A DNA stretch of 56,324 bases from Eubacterium sp. (GTDB lineage Bacteria; Bacillota; Clostridia; Peptostreptococcales; Anaerovoracaceae): NCBI GenBank assembly GCA_021769965.1, contig JAETRU010000018.1, positions 1 to 56,324 of the forward strand. Reading direction: 5' to 3'. Below the pieces are notes generated by a model. That model had not been told where the DNA came from. It worked only from the letters and a program-made list of their open reading frames with translations, and ran no database searches. Shown piece after piece: positions 25,547-34,060 of this stretch; the stretch's first letter is position 1, and each line of letters opens with the position of its first letter. The translations under genes and the position numbers were made by a program.

Positions 25547-26574
25547 ATCTTTCTCCATTCTGCGGTCAGTTCTTCCATCAGCTCCGTCACCGTAGTCATC
25601 TCACCAACTTTTCCGACGTTTCCGCCGCAGAAGAACAGACCCTCTTCATAATTTCCATAATAGCCTTCTATCAGCGCGCGGTTGATGCAGTAAGGGGTCT
25701 GCCCCGGATCACAGCCGTGAATACAGCCCACACACTGTTTCGGCGGAAATTTCACGCCTTCGCTGACCTTTTCCATCAAAGGGGTCCTGAGGCCCCGTCC
25801 CGGCATGCCCACAGGACTTTTCAAAATCATCACGTCCTCTTCTGACGCCGCCAGGATCACATCTTTAAATCCCTGACTGGCGTCACATTCCTCCGTTGCG
25901 ATAAAAGGGGTTGCCATCTGCACGCCGAAGGCTCCCGCCGCTTTGACCGCTTTCATGTCGTCTCCGTCAAAGATGCTGCCTGCCGCAAAAACAGGAATTC
26001 CTTCCCCTTCGCGCGCCACCTCGGAAACCAGCTGCGGCAGCGGTTTTGCCGTCCCTTCTGCTTCTTCCTTCGTAAAACCCAGATGTCCCCCTGCCCGGCT
26101 ACCCTCAACTACGATAAAATCCGCCTTGCGGCTGTGGCGCTTGTTCCACATAGCAAGGACTGTTCTCGCGGCGCGCCCGCCAGATACGATCGGCGCGATC
26201 ATCACGTCAAAGCCCTTTGTCAGCTCCGGCAGAGACAGGGGAAGTCCCGCGCCGCTGATCACCGCATCGATTCCGCAGCTGCACGCAAGTCTGACCAGAT
26301 CAGAAAAACCTGTGGTCGCCACCATAGCGTTGACCGCAAGGAGTCCTCTACCGCCGGAAAGGACCCGCGCCTTTTCAATCTCCGCTTTTAAAGCCCTTCG
26401 ATTCGCTTCCTCTGGATTTTCCCAAAAATCCGCCTCGCGAAAGCCGATATTGACAGTAGATATGACGCCCATACCGCCGCAGGCAGCCACCGCTCCCGCC
26501 AGTCCGCCCATGGAAATACCAACGCCCATGCCGCCCTGAATGATCGGCACCGTAAGCTTATCTAACGTTTTCAT
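25543..26574 (-). CDS. Second FabK/nitronate monooxygenase-like flavoprotein with a cysteine cluster
   Basis: A 343-residue FMN TIM-barrel protein of the nitronate monooxygenase/FabK superfamily (PIIQGGMGVGIS at the N-terminus, EGSRAGGHLG flavin loop). It is distantly related to the FabK next to it. It differs by a C-terminal cluster CVGCIHGCDPGQTPYC (C-x2-C-x3-C-x7-C, around residues 279-294), which looks able to bind an iron-sulfur centre or a metal. It sits between fabK and fabD, overlapping both (17 and 4 bases), so it is co-translated with the pathway. It may be a second enoyl reductase, a redox partner or an unsaturated-acid isomerase; none is established here. Confidence 0.8.
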   Translation of the reverse strand: MKTLDKLTVPIIQGGMGVGISMGGLAGAVAACGGMGVISTVNIGFREADFWENPEEANRRALKAEIEKARVLSGGRGLLAVNAMVATTGFSDLVRLACSCGIDAVISGAGLPLSLPELTKGFDVMIAPIVSGGRAARTVLAMWNKRHSRKADFIVVEGSRAGGHLGFTKEEAEGTAKPLPQLVSEVAREGEGIPVFAAGSIFDGDDMKAVKAAGAFGVQMATPFIATEECDASQGFKDVILAASEEDVMILKSPVGMPGRGLRTPLMEKVSEGVKFPPKQCVGCIHGCDPGQTPYCINRALIEGYYGNYEEGLFFCGGNVGKVGEMTTVTELMEELTAEWRKI

Positions 26575-27469
26575 ATTCTTTTACCATTTCTTCAAAGATC
26601 TGACGCAGCGGGCGGATCTCTTTTACCATACCGCTGACCTGACCTGCCATGAGAGAGCCGTATTTTACATCGCCGTCTACTACAGCTTTACGCAGGGAAC
26701 CTAAGGTGAATTTTTCCAGTTCCATCTTCTCCGCGCCCCTCTGCTCCATCCTAAGATACTCTCTGGTCATCGGGTTTTTCAGACAGCGAACCGGCGCGCC
26801 GGCGCTTCTTCCTGTAACGATCGTCGCGTTATCTCCGGCTTTGATGATGGCTTCCTTGTAATTCTGATGGATGGGACACTCAACGCTTGCCAGAAGACAG
26901 GTCCCCACCTGCACGCCGCTGGCGCCCAGAATAAAGGCTGCCGCCATCTGCCTGCCGCCTGCAATGCCGCCTGCCGCGATGACCGGCACGTCTACCGCGT
27001 CGCAGACCTGCGGCACCAGTGCCATGGTAGTCAGTTCACCGATGTGTCCGCCGCTTTCGCAGCCCTCCGCAATGACTCCGTCTGCTCCCGACGCGGCCAG
27101 CCGTCTCGCCAAAGAGACCGTCGATACTACGGGGAACACTTTAACCCCTGCTTTTTTCCATGTCTCTACGTATTTTCCTGGATTTCCAGCGCCTGTTGTC
27201 ACCACGCATATCTGCTCCTCGGTGACAATTTTCGCCATTTTTTCCGCTTCCGGATTCATCAGCATGATATTGACGCCGAAGGGTTTTTCGGTCAGTTCTT
27301 TGCAGACTCTGATCTCTTCCCGCAGTGTCTGCGCATTCATTCCACCGGCGCCGATGATCCCCAGAGCACCGGCATTAGAAACCGCCGCCGCGAAGCTTCC
27401 GGTGGCGATATTTGCCATGCCGCCCTGGAAAACTGGGTACTCTATTCCTAAAAGCTCATTGATTTTCAT
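26558..27469 (-). CDS. fabK: Enoyl-ACP reductase II (FabK)
   Basis: A 303-residue FMN-dependent reductase that completes each elongation cycle by reducing trans-2-enoyl-ACP. It matches the streptococcal FabK pattern: YPVFQGGMANIATG, KPFGVNIMLMNP, VVTTGAGNPGKY, AEGCESGGHIGELTTM, PVIAAGGIAGG and the C-terminal MAGQVSGMV. No FabI, FabL or FabV gene is seen in the window, so the organism appears to rely on the flavin-type reductase here. It overlaps the next gene by 17 bases. Confidence 0.9.
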   Translation of the reverse strand: MKINELLGIEYPVFQGGMANIATGSFAAAVSNAGALGIIGAGGMNAQTLREEIRVCKELTEKPFGVNIMLMNPEAEKMAKIVTEEQICVVTTGAGNPGKYVETWKKAGVKVFPVVSTVSLARRLAASGADGVIAEGCESGGHIGELTTMALVPQVCDAVDVPVIAAGGIAGGRQMAAAFILGASGVQVGTCLLASVECPIHQNYKEAIIKAGDNATIVTGRSAGAPVRCLKNPMTREYLRMEQRGAEKMELEKFTLGSLRKAVVDGDVKYGSLMAGQVSGMVKEIRPLRQIFEEMVKEYENVR

Positions 27470-27483
27470 AAACTATTTTACCT

Positions 27484-28428
27484 CTATTTTATCTCGCTCG
27501 TAATGTACATGCCGCCGTAGGAAAGCCCTGCGCCAAAGCCGGTGCAGATAAGCCTGCTGTGCTTCCCGATAAGTCCCTGCTGCGCCATCTCACATAAGGC
27601 GATGGGAATGCTGGCCGCCGACGTATTACCATAGTGATATAAGTTTTTAAAGAATTTCTCTTTTTCCGACTGCTCTGTGGAAATACGCCTTGCGGCAGCG
27701 TCGATGATCCGCTCATTTGCCTGATGACAGACAAAGTAATCGATCTCGCCGGCGCTGCGGCCTGATTTTTCCAGCAGCTTTTTTATGCAGGCAGGCACCT
27801 TGCTCACCGCGAACCGGTAGACCTCCTGACCTCCCATTTCAATAAAGCTGTTCCTCCGGCAGTGCAGCACCTGCCTGTCAGGCACACATCCTCCGTGAAA
27901 AACAAACTCCGCCGCGTCATCCCACTTTACCACCGCGGCGCCTGCGCCGTCCCCAAAGAGCACGCAGGTGCTTCTGTCCTCCATATTGATAAAAGAAGAG
28001 ATCTTTTCGCTGCCGATGATCAGCGCGTATTTTTCCGGCTGCAGCGCCAAAAGTCCGTTTGCCAGATGACACCCGTAGATAAAACCCGCGCAGGCCCCGT
28101 TGAGATCCAGCGCCAGTACTTCCTCAGGAAGCCCCAGTCTGCCGCACACGCTGCAGGCTGTGGCCGGCGTATGATCGTCGGACGTAAAAGTGCAGACGAT
28201 GCACGCCGCGATCTCTTCCGCTGCAATGCCTGCGTGTTTCACTGCCATCGCAGCCGCTTCCGCCGCCATATCGGCGTTGCTTTTCTTTCTCGCGAAATAT
28301 CTCGTGCGGATGCCTGATTTTTCTCTGATCCAGCTGTCACTGGTATCTACTGTCTTCGCCAGATCATCATTGGTCACCGTCACATCACCGGTCGCTTTTC
28401 CAAGTCCGGTTATCTTTATTCCTGCCAC
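27484..28428 (-). CDS. fabH: 3-oxoacyl-ACP synthase III (FabH)
   Basis: A 314-residue initiating condensing enzyme joining acetyl-CoA (or branched acyl-CoA) with malonyl-ACP. Active-site cysteine is in NGACAGF, histidine in VCHQANERI and asparagine in YGNTSAASIP. The start codon is GTG, 10-12 bases after GGAGGA. It begins two bases downstream of accA. Confidence 0.93.
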   Translation of the reverse strand: MAGIKITGLGKATGDVTVTNDDLAKTVDTSDSWIREKSGIRTRYFARKKSNADMAAEAAAMAVKHAGIAAEEIAACIVCTFTSDDHTPATACSVCGRLGLPEEVLALDLNGACAGFIYGCHLANGLLALQPEKYALIIGSEKISSFINMEDRSTCVLFGDGAGAAVVKWDDAAEFVFHGGCVPDRQVLHCRRNSFIEMGGQEVYRFAVSKVPACIKKLLEKSGRSAGEIDYFVCHQANERIIDAAARRISTEQSEKEKFFKNLYHYGNTSAASIPIALCEMAQQGLIGKHSRLICTGFGAGLSYGGMYITSEIK

Positions 28429-28430
28429 AG

Positions 28431-29228
28431 TCAGTCCTCCGTTTTATATTTTAATGTTCCGATTCGTCTCAGTTTCCTGTATCGTTCTTTGGCCAGATTT
28501 TCTCCGCTGATTTTCTGGAGCTGCTGCAGCGCAGTCTCAATTTCACGGGACAGGCTGACGAAAATATTTCCCTTTTCTAAAACCACCCTGTCACAGATAC
28601 CTAAACGCCGCAGATCCTCCGCAGTCAGTTTCATGACCTCCGCGGCTTCTTCCCAGCGCGATGCGTCTTTCCACAAAATGCTGGCAAAGCCTTCCGGCGA
28701 CAAAATGGAAAAGATGCTGTTTTCCAGCATGATCGTCCTGTCAGAAACACCAATGGCAAGGGCGCCGCCGCTGCCGCCTTCCCCGATAAACACAGAGACC
28801 GTCGGTACCCTCAGACGGGACATCACCGCAATACAGCGGGCAATCGCCTCTCCCTGTCCGCCGGCCTCGGCTTCTATGCCCGGATAAGCACCGGGCGTAT
28901 CGATGAAGGTGATCACCGGCCGTCCGAATTTCTCCGCCTGTTCCATCAGCCGGATGGCTTTTCTGTAGCCTTCCGGATTCGGCATGCCAAACCGGTACTT
29001 CAGATTTTCTTCCAGATCCGACCCTTTCTGATGGCCGATCACTGTCACAGGCAAGCCCCGAAACAGCGCCAGACCGCCCAGTATACTGGGATCCTCTCCG
29101 TGGTTTCTGTCTCCTGCCATCGGAAAAAAATCATCAAAAATCGCCTCGATATATTCCTTTGTCGTCGGCCGCAGGCTGTCTCTTGCCAGTTTTACGCGTT
29201 CTGCCGCAGACACTTTTCTATGACTCAT
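28431..29228 (-). CDS. accA: Acetyl-CoA carboxylase carboxyltransferase subunit alpha
   Basis: A 265-residue subunit that, with AccD, transfers carboxyl from biotin to acetyl-CoA. Typical sequence: RFGMPNPEGYRKAIRLM, FIDTPGAYPGIEAE and FIGEGGSGGALAIGVSD. It is shorter than the E. coli protein, lacking most of the N-terminal helical part, as in many Firmicutes. Its ATG overlaps the accD stop (ATGA). Confidence 0.93.
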   Translation of the reverse strand: MSHRKVSAAERVKLARDSLRPTTKEYIEAIFDDFFPMAGDRNHGEDPSILGGLALFRGLPVTVIGHQKGSDLEENLKYRFGMPNPEGYRKAIRLMEQAEKFGRPVITFIDTPGAYPGIEAEAGGQGEAIARCIAVMSRLRVPTVSVFIGEGGSGGALAIGVSDRTIMLENSIFSILSPEGFASILWKDASRWEEAAEVMKLTAEDLRRLGICDRVVLEKGNIFVSLSREIETALQQLQKISGENLAKERYRKLRRIGTLKYKTED

Positions 29229-30064
29229 CTTTTTGCCCTCCTGTCGTGGACCTTCAGAAGAAATGCCAGCTGTCTCCGCAGATCCTGCCTGCTGACTACA
29301 CGGTCCACAAAGCCGTGGGCCAGAAGATACTCTGCCGACTGAAAGCCCTCCGGCAGTGTTTCGCCAATGGTCTGCTCGATGACCCGCGGACCCGCAAATC
29401 CGATGAGAGCGCCGGGCTCTGCCAGAATAATATCACCAAGGCTCGCAAAGCTGGCAGTTACGCCGCCTGTGGTCGGATGGGTCATCACTGATATGAACAG
29501 GTTTCCAGCTTCACTGTGCCGGCTGACTGCCGCTGCCGTCTTTGCCATCTGAAAAAGTGATAAAATCCCCTCCTGCATTCTGGCGCCGCCGGAAGATACG
29601 AAGATGATCAGGGGCAGCTTATTCTTTGTCGCGTATTCACAGGCTCTGGTGATTTTCTCGCCGACGACAGTGCCCATGCTCGCCATCATAAAACGGATGT
29701 CCATCGCGCAGACCACTGCCTTATAGCCGTCGATTTTTCCGGTGCCTGTAACGACCGCTTCCCGAAGTCCCGTCTTCTGGCGCTCCTTTTGCAGTTTTTC
29801 ATCGTATCCCGGAAAAGACAGAGGATTTTTCCCTTTTACTCCCCCGCATATTTCGTGAAAAGACTTGGGGTCCAGGGTGATCTTCAGTCTGTACTTCGCC
29901 GAAACGCGAAAGTGATACCCGCATGCCGGACAGACATACAGATTTTCTGCCAGCGTTTCTCTGGCGTATTTGCTGCCGCATGCCCCGCAGGTGACGATAT
30001 GCTCGCCGTCTTTCAGACCCCGAAGGGCCGCCAGCAGATCTCTCTTCTGTTTAAATGGATTCAT
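29225..30064 (-). CDS. accD: Acetyl-CoA carboxylase carboxyltransferase subunit beta
   Basis: A 279-residue subunit with an N-terminal four-cysteine zinc ribbon (CGACGSKY ... CPACGYHF) and a crotonase-fold carboxyltransferase domain (FVSSGGARMQEGILSLFQM, MTHPTTGGVTASFA, GFAGPRVIEQT). Start at 30064 is preferred because it follows GGGAGGCAAAG; the frame is open for ten more codons inside accC. It overlaps accC by 14 bases. Confidence 0.93.
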   Translation of the reverse strand: MNPFKQKRDLLAALRGLKDGEHIVTCGACGSKYARETLAENLYVCPACGYHFRVSAKYRLKITLDPKSFHEICGGVKGKNPLSFPGYDEKLQKERQKTGLREAVVTGTGKIDGYKAVVCAMDIRFMMASMGTVVGEKITRACEYATKNKLPLIIFVSSGGARMQEGILSLFQMAKTAAAVSRHSEAGNLFISVMTHPTTGGVTASFASLGDIILAEPGALIGFAGPRVIEQTIGETLPEGFQSAEYLLAHGFVDRVVSRQDLRRQLAFLLKVHDRRAKR

Positions 30065-31439
30065 CTTTGCCTCCCGCTGCTTCATAAATGGCAAGAAGCT
30101 CCGGCAGATGGGCTTCTATAAAGCCGGTATCATAGCCGCCCCGCAGAAAATCCTGCTGATACATGAGCAGATGCTGCACCGGCAGAGTCGTCTGAACGCC
30201 ATTGATCACAGTCTCTTCCAGCGCTCTTCTCATGCGGCGGACAGCCTCCAGACGCGAACTTCCCTTCGCAATGATCTTCGCCACCATAGAATCATAATAT
30301 GGGCTGATCTCGCAGCCGTTATAGAGGGCGCTGTCCACCCGGATCCCTGCCCCTGCCGGAAAGTGAATGAAGTCTATCCTGCCCGGACACGGCGCGAAGT
30401 TCTCAAAGACTTTCTCAGCGGTAATTCTGCACTCGATGGCGTGGCCGCAGATCTGCACTTCTTCCTGCGTCCGTGAAAGAGGCATACCTGCCGCGATGCG
30501 AAGCTGCTCCCTGACGATATTCATGCCGGTCACCGCCTCTGTCACCGGATGCTCCACCTGGATCCTGGTATTCATTTCTATAAAATAGAAATTGTCGTCT
30601 TTGTCCACGATAAATTCCACGGTTCCGGCGTTTTCATACCCGCAGGCTTTTGCCGCTTTGACCGCCGCCTCACCCATGGCGCCGCGCAGTTTCTCAGAAA
30701 GTCCCCATGCAGGTGCTTCTTCTAAAAGTTTCTGATTCCTCCGCTGAATGGAGCAGTCCCTCTCCCCCAGATGGATCACATTGCCGAAGCTGTCCCCCAG
30801 GATCTGAAACTCGATATGCCGCGGATTTTCAATGAGTTCTTCCACATACATATCCCCGTTTCCAAAGCAGCTTTCTGCCTCTGCTCTGGCCGCCTCAAAA
30901 GCATCTTTGACCTCTTCCTTGCAGCAAGCCCTTCGCATGCCTCGTCCGCCGCCGCCAGCGGCAGCTTTCAGAAGCACCGGATAGCCGATGCGCTCTGCTT
31001 CTTTCTCAGCATCATCTGCTGTCTGCGCGATGCCGTCCGAACCGGGCACGACCGGCACTCCTGCCTGCCTCATCATGCGCTTTGCCGCCGCTTTGTCTCC
31101 CATCATGTCAATGACCTTTGAAGGCGGACCGATAAATTTCAGTCCCGCTTCCTCACAGCTTCTCGCAAAATCGCTGCTTTCCGAAAGGAAACCGAAACCG
31201 GGATGTACCGCGTCACAGCCCGTCGCTTTGGCTGCTTCGATGATATTCGCGGCGTTCAGGTAGCTCTCGCCGGCTCTGGGCCCGCCGATGCAGACCGATC
31301 TCGTCGCAATGATCCTGTGAAGAGCCTGACTGTCTGCCGTCGAGTAGACCGATACCGCTTCAATAGAACTATCCAGGCATTCTCTGATGATCCGCACGGC
31401 GATCTCTCCCCGATTTGCGATCAAAACTCTCTTTAACAT
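30051..31439 (-). CDS. accC: Acetyl-CoA carboxylase, biotin carboxylase subunit
   Basis: A 462-residue ATP-grasp enzyme that carboxylates biotin on AccB using bicarbonate. Features: RVLIANRGEIAVRIIRE, HPGFGFLSES, the glycine-rich loop KAAAGGGGRGMR, FIEMNTRIQVEHPVTE and GHAIECRITAE. The usual length is about 450. It overlaps the end of accB by seven bases. Confidence 0.95.
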   Translation of the reverse strand: MLKRVLIANRGEIAVRIIRECLDSSIEAVSVYSTADSQALHRIIATRSVCIGGPRAGESYLNAANIIEAAKATGCDAVHPGFGFLSESSDFARSCEEAGLKFIGPPSKVIDMMGDKAAAKRMMRQAGVPVVPGSDGIAQTADDAEKEAERIGYPVLLKAAAGGGGRGMRRACCKEEVKDAFEAARAEAESCFGNGDMYVEELIENPRHIEFQILGDSFGNVIHLGERDCSIQRRNQKLLEEAPAWGLSEKLRGAMGEAAVKAAKACGYENAGTVEFIVDKDDNFYFIEMNTRIQVEHPVTEAVTGMNIVREQLRIAAGMPLSRTQEEVQICGHAIECRITAEKVFENFAPCPGRIDFIHFPAGAGIRVDSALYNGCEISPYYDSMVAKIIAKGSSRLEAVRRMRRALEETVINGVQTTLPVQHLLMYQQDFLRGGYDTGFIEAHLPELLAIYEAAGGKDESI

Positions 31440-31903
31440 GGTTCGACCTCAAATAAAACCTGATCGAACTCTACCAGTTTCCCGTTGATTCCGCTGACGG
31501 TTCTGATGATCCCGTCTACAGGTGATTTCAGTTCGTTCATCATTTTCATCGCCTCCACAAGGCAGAGCACCTGCCCTTTTTCCACCCTCTGGCCTATTTT
31601 GACAAAAGGTTCCTGCTGCGGACCTGCCGCGGCATAATAAACGCCGACGATGGGGGACCTGACCTGCCTGTAGTCTGACGCAGGCTCTGATTCCGCCTTA
31701 GTGGTTGCCGCTGCTTCAGGCTGTGCTGCTGTTTTCGTTGCTGTCTCTGCCACTTTCGCGATCTGTGCTGCGGCCTGCGCTGCTACCTTCGGCTGCCCGC
31801 CTTTTTCCAATTCCAGTGTGAAATCCCCGTTTCGCAGCTTCAGTCCGATCAGATCCGACCCTTCAAATCTCTCTATCAGATCGTAGATCTTTTTCTCGTC
31901 CAT
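31433..31903 (-). CDS. accB: Biotin carboxyl carrier protein (AccB)
   Basis: A 156-residue carrier. The C-terminal biotinyl domain holds the attachment lysine in CLVEAMKMMNEL. The middle (residues ~45-75) is an Ala/Thr/Lys-rich linker typical of these proteins. The N-terminal 40 residues are the conserved dimer part. It follows acpP by two bases and lacks a strong ribosome site of its own, which suggests coupling to acpP translation. Confidence 0.93.
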   Translation of the reverse strand: MDEKKIYDLIERFEGSDLIGLKLRNGDFTLELEKGGQPKVAAQAAAQIAKVAETATKTAAQPEAAATTKAESEPASDYRQVRSPIVGVYYAAAGPQQEPFVKIGQRVEKGQVLCLVEAMKMMNELKSPVDGIIRTVSGINGKLVEFDQVLFEVEPC

Positions 31904-31905
31904 GA

Positions 31906-32136
31906 TTATGCCTGATACTTTTCGACAGCTGCTACGATATCGCTGACCAGTTTCATATTGCCCAGTTCCTCATCAGGAATCTTGATCCCGTACTTTTCTT
32001 CGATGGCCATTACGAGTTCCACTGCGTCCAGAGAGTCGATATTCAGATCGTCGGAAAGCCTTGCTTCCGGCGCGATTTTGTCCTCGTCACATCCTAAAGT
32101 ATCAACCATGATTGCTTTCACTTCTTCAAATTTCAT
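31906..32136 (-). CDS. acpP: Acyl carrier protein
   Basis: A 76-residue carrier protein with the phosphopantetheine serine in DSLDAVELVMAIEEKYGI. It is the first gene of the twelve-gene fatty acid operon, preceded by AAGGAGAA. The strong promoter and twin AT-rich palindromes lie in its 5' region, so carrier protein and pathway are controlled together. Confidence 0.95.
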   Translation of the reverse strand: MKFEEVKAIMVDTLGCDEDKIAPEARLSDDLNIDSLDAVELVMAIEEKYGIKIPDEELGNMKLVSDIVAAVEKYQA

Positions 32137-32173
32137 TTTTATATTCTCCTTTTCTTCTGTTCTGGTTCAAATT

Positions 32174-32213
32174 TTTTAATTAAAATTATTTACTTAAAAA
32201 CTTTTAATTAAAA
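32174..32213. promoter_or_regulatory. Twin palindromic operator in the acpP leader
   Basis: Two exact copies of the palindrome TTTTAATTAAAA (32174-32185 and 32202-32213), 28 bases apart centre to centre, lie downstream of the -10 box and upstream of the acpP ribosome site. A near copy of the distal one with its flank occurs upstream of marR. These are likely sites of a MarR/FabT-type repressor. Confidence 0.65.
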
Positions 32214-32223
32214 TTCTTTAAAG

Positions 32224-32252
32224 ATAATAGCATCATCGGAAGGATTTGTCAA
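32224..32252 (-). promoter_or_regulatory. Sigma-A promoter of the acc/fab operon
   Basis: On the minus strand TTGACA (32247-32252), 17 bases, TATTAT (32224-32229). Near-consensus, giving a leader of about 80 bases before acpP. Confidence 0.88.
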
Positions 32253-32280
32253 TAAAAGAAATGAAATTTCACAGGAACTA

Positions 32281-32628
32281 CAAAAACGTACGTCACTTTT
32301 ACAATTGACGGACAGTCTGCGCGCCACATTTTGCGGCAAAAACGTTTCATACGGCACGCGTTGCCGGGCACGCGCCACATTTTTGATTGTTAACGCGTTC
32401 ATATGGCGTTTCGCTCCTTGCTGCAGAGATATTTTCAGTTTGAATGCTTCGCGTGACAATAAAAAACAGTAAAAAACAGCACAGCTTCGGCTTCGCGCGC
32501 CGTGTAGCTGCAAAATCATGTGAAAATATGGCGCGTATCAGAACGAGCGTGCCGTATGAATGCAAAAAAGCGAAAAAAGTGGCGTGAGTCAGGCCACTGT
32601 AAATCGTAACAGACACAGTAAGAACAGA
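32281..32628. other. Non-coding stretch with repeated GCGCCA-type motifs
   Basis: Between the fab operon promoter and the hipA-side terminator no convincing gene is seen; the open frames have no ribosome sites. There are clean copies of AATRTGGCGC/GCGCCAYATT at 32321-32330, 32372-32381 and 32525-32534, with variants at 32400-32409 and near 32578. A 13-bp inverted pair TTCATACGGCACG (32346-32358) and CGTGCCGTATGAA (32548-32560) is also present. Confidence 0.6.
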
Positions 32629-32671
32629 AAAACCATAGCACAGCGGCCTCTCAGCCACTGGCTATGGTTTT
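32629..32671 (-). terminator. Terminator of the hipBA-like operon
   Basis: A perfect 11-bp stem AAAACCATAGC (32629-32639) / GCTATGGTTTT (32661-32671) around a 21-base loop lies 30 bases beyond the kinase stop codon. Confidence 0.75.
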
Positions 32672-32700
32672 CATCATGGATTAGTTGTTATTGTGAGTGT

Positions 32701-33594
32701 TCAGGCTTTGCTGCCATTCAGCTTATCCAGCGAAAAATCCAGGATTCTTTGTTTTCGCTCTGTGAGGACCTTCATATAGAATTTTTTCTGTAAATCACTG
32801 ATATATGGGGTATCCTCGATAAGCCGCTGAATTTTATCCATATCAATTTTTGATACGATTCTTTGAAGTGCCTGATTGCACCCTTCATATTTTAAAGAAG
32901 AAATAAAGTCAAAATAATTTATTCTTCTCCCATTTTCCATAATCGCTGATGTCGGAATTTCAAAGATTCTAAAATTCAGTTCATCAGGATCAGATAATAC
33001 CGACCGCATGATCTCTTCGTCTGCCTGTGGAAACAAACTGCTGCCACAATCATATACCGGCGCAAGTTCCATTTCATCTGTCATCGTATCATAGAGAAAT
33101 CCCCAGTTTCCATTATGTCTGTCCCAATTTCCAATTAGAGCATCTATAATAAACATATCCCAAAATCTTTCACTCACTTCTGAAATATCTATTGCAGTCT
33201 GCTCCTGAAAAGTCATCAGAATATCAGCAAGTTCTGTTCCGTATCCGCTTCTCTCAGAATCTATCATTTGATTTTTTAATGCGCCAAAATCCTGCAGGAT
33301 CACTCCGAGTCTCGTAAAGTCTTTACAAGCAACCACAATTTTTTCTTTACTTCCCTTTTTAAAAGTGCCCAGCAGAGTTTTCTGTACGGGAACTCCCGCT
33401 ATTTCAAAAATCTGACATCCCAAATATTCCGCAAAACAACTATTGCTGTAGCTTATTCTTTTATTTTGCTTCGGGATGGGCGGAAATTTGAGCATATACT
33501 GTTCATCTTCATAAATAACTGAAATTTTGTTTCCGTTTGCACCTGCATATGCTTTATTCCTCTTTTGCAAATTGGTAAAATCAATCCTCTTCAT
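32701..33594 (-). CDS. HipA/CtkA-like serine/threonine kinase (probable toxin)
   Basis: A 297-residue protein with the HipA C-terminal kinase pattern: catalytic loop LIGNWDRHNGNWGFLYD and metal-binding APVYDCGSSL. It lacks the N-terminal HipA_N domain, so it is closer to the short CtkA/HipT-like kinases. An in-frame start 20 codons upstream lies within the partner gene. The ATG at 33594 follows AGAGGA and overlaps the preceding helix-turn-helix gene by 14 bases. Such pairs act as toxin-antitoxin or stress-signalling modules; the target is unknown. Confidence 0.78.
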   Translation of the reverse strand: MKRIDFTNLQKRNKAYAGANGNKISVIYEDEQYMLKFPPIPKQNKRISYSNSCFAEYLGCQIFEIAGVPVQKTLLGTFKKGSKEKIVVACKDFTRLGVILQDFGALKNQMIDSERSGYGTELADILMTFQEQTAIDISEVSERFWDMFIIDALIGNWDRHNGNWGFLYDTMTDEMELAPVYDCGSSLFPQADEEIMRSVLSDPDELNFRIFEIPTSAIMENGRRINYFDFISSLKYEGCNQALQRIVSKIDMDKIQRLIEDTPYISDLQKKFYMKVLTERKQRILDFSLDKLNGSKA

Positions 33595-34042
33595 CGGTAT
33601 CATTCCTCTCCATTCGCAGATACTTCTCCCTGAGATACCACGCCTGTTTTTCACTGATCAACTGATTTACCTCTGCATTGTTAATATCGCTTTGCAATGT
33701 GCAGTAATCGCAGTCCCAGCGCAGATACTTCTCCCCTCTGTCGATTCGTTCCCACGCGATCCGCATTCCATTTACAGATGCTTGCAAAAAATCCGGCAGA
33801 CCGCACTCTAAGTAGCTCTTGTCATATGGCAGACCTGACTCATCTACAGACGCGATATCCATAATTTCTTCCATCGTGCAGGAAAGCGCACGAGCCAAAA
33901 GCTGAACCGTTTTCGCCGAGCATCTTCCTATATCACTTCTCCCTGCACAAATATCCGCAATTGTCGTCTTAGGAATTCCACTGATCTTTGAGAGGTAGTA
34001 TTTCGTAATCTTTTTCTCATCGAGCAATGTCTGTAATCCCAT
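33581..34042 (-). CDS. XRE-type helix-turn-helix protein, partner of the HipA-like kinase (probable antitoxin)
   Basis: A 153-residue protein with an N-terminal HTH (LLDEKKITKYYLSKISGIPKTTIADICAGRSD) and a C-terminal part rich in charged and aromatic residues (KYLRWDCDYCTL, AWYLREKYLRMER). The frame is open 40 codons further upstream, but the ATG at 34042 has the ribosome site AAGAGG and lies just downstream of the promoter. It probably represses its own operon and restrains the kinase encoded immediately downstream. Confidence 0.78.
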   Translation of the reverse strand: MGLQTLLDEKKITKYYLSKISGIPKTTIADICAGRSDIGRCSAKTVQLLARALSCTMEEIMDIASVDESGLPYDKSYLECGLPDFLQASVNGMRIAWERIDRGEKYLRWDCDYCTLQSDINNAEVNQLISEKQAWYLREKYLRMERNDTDEED

Positions 34043-34060
34043 TTTATATCCTCTTTTCTT

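Noticed and set aside
32347-32658. A 103-codon minus-strand ORF (and an overlapping one at 32208-32519) in the gap upstream of acpP
   Set aside because: Neither has a ribosome site, they overlap each other, and they run across the repeated GCGCCA motifs and the hipA-side terminator. They look like chance frames through repeat sequence.
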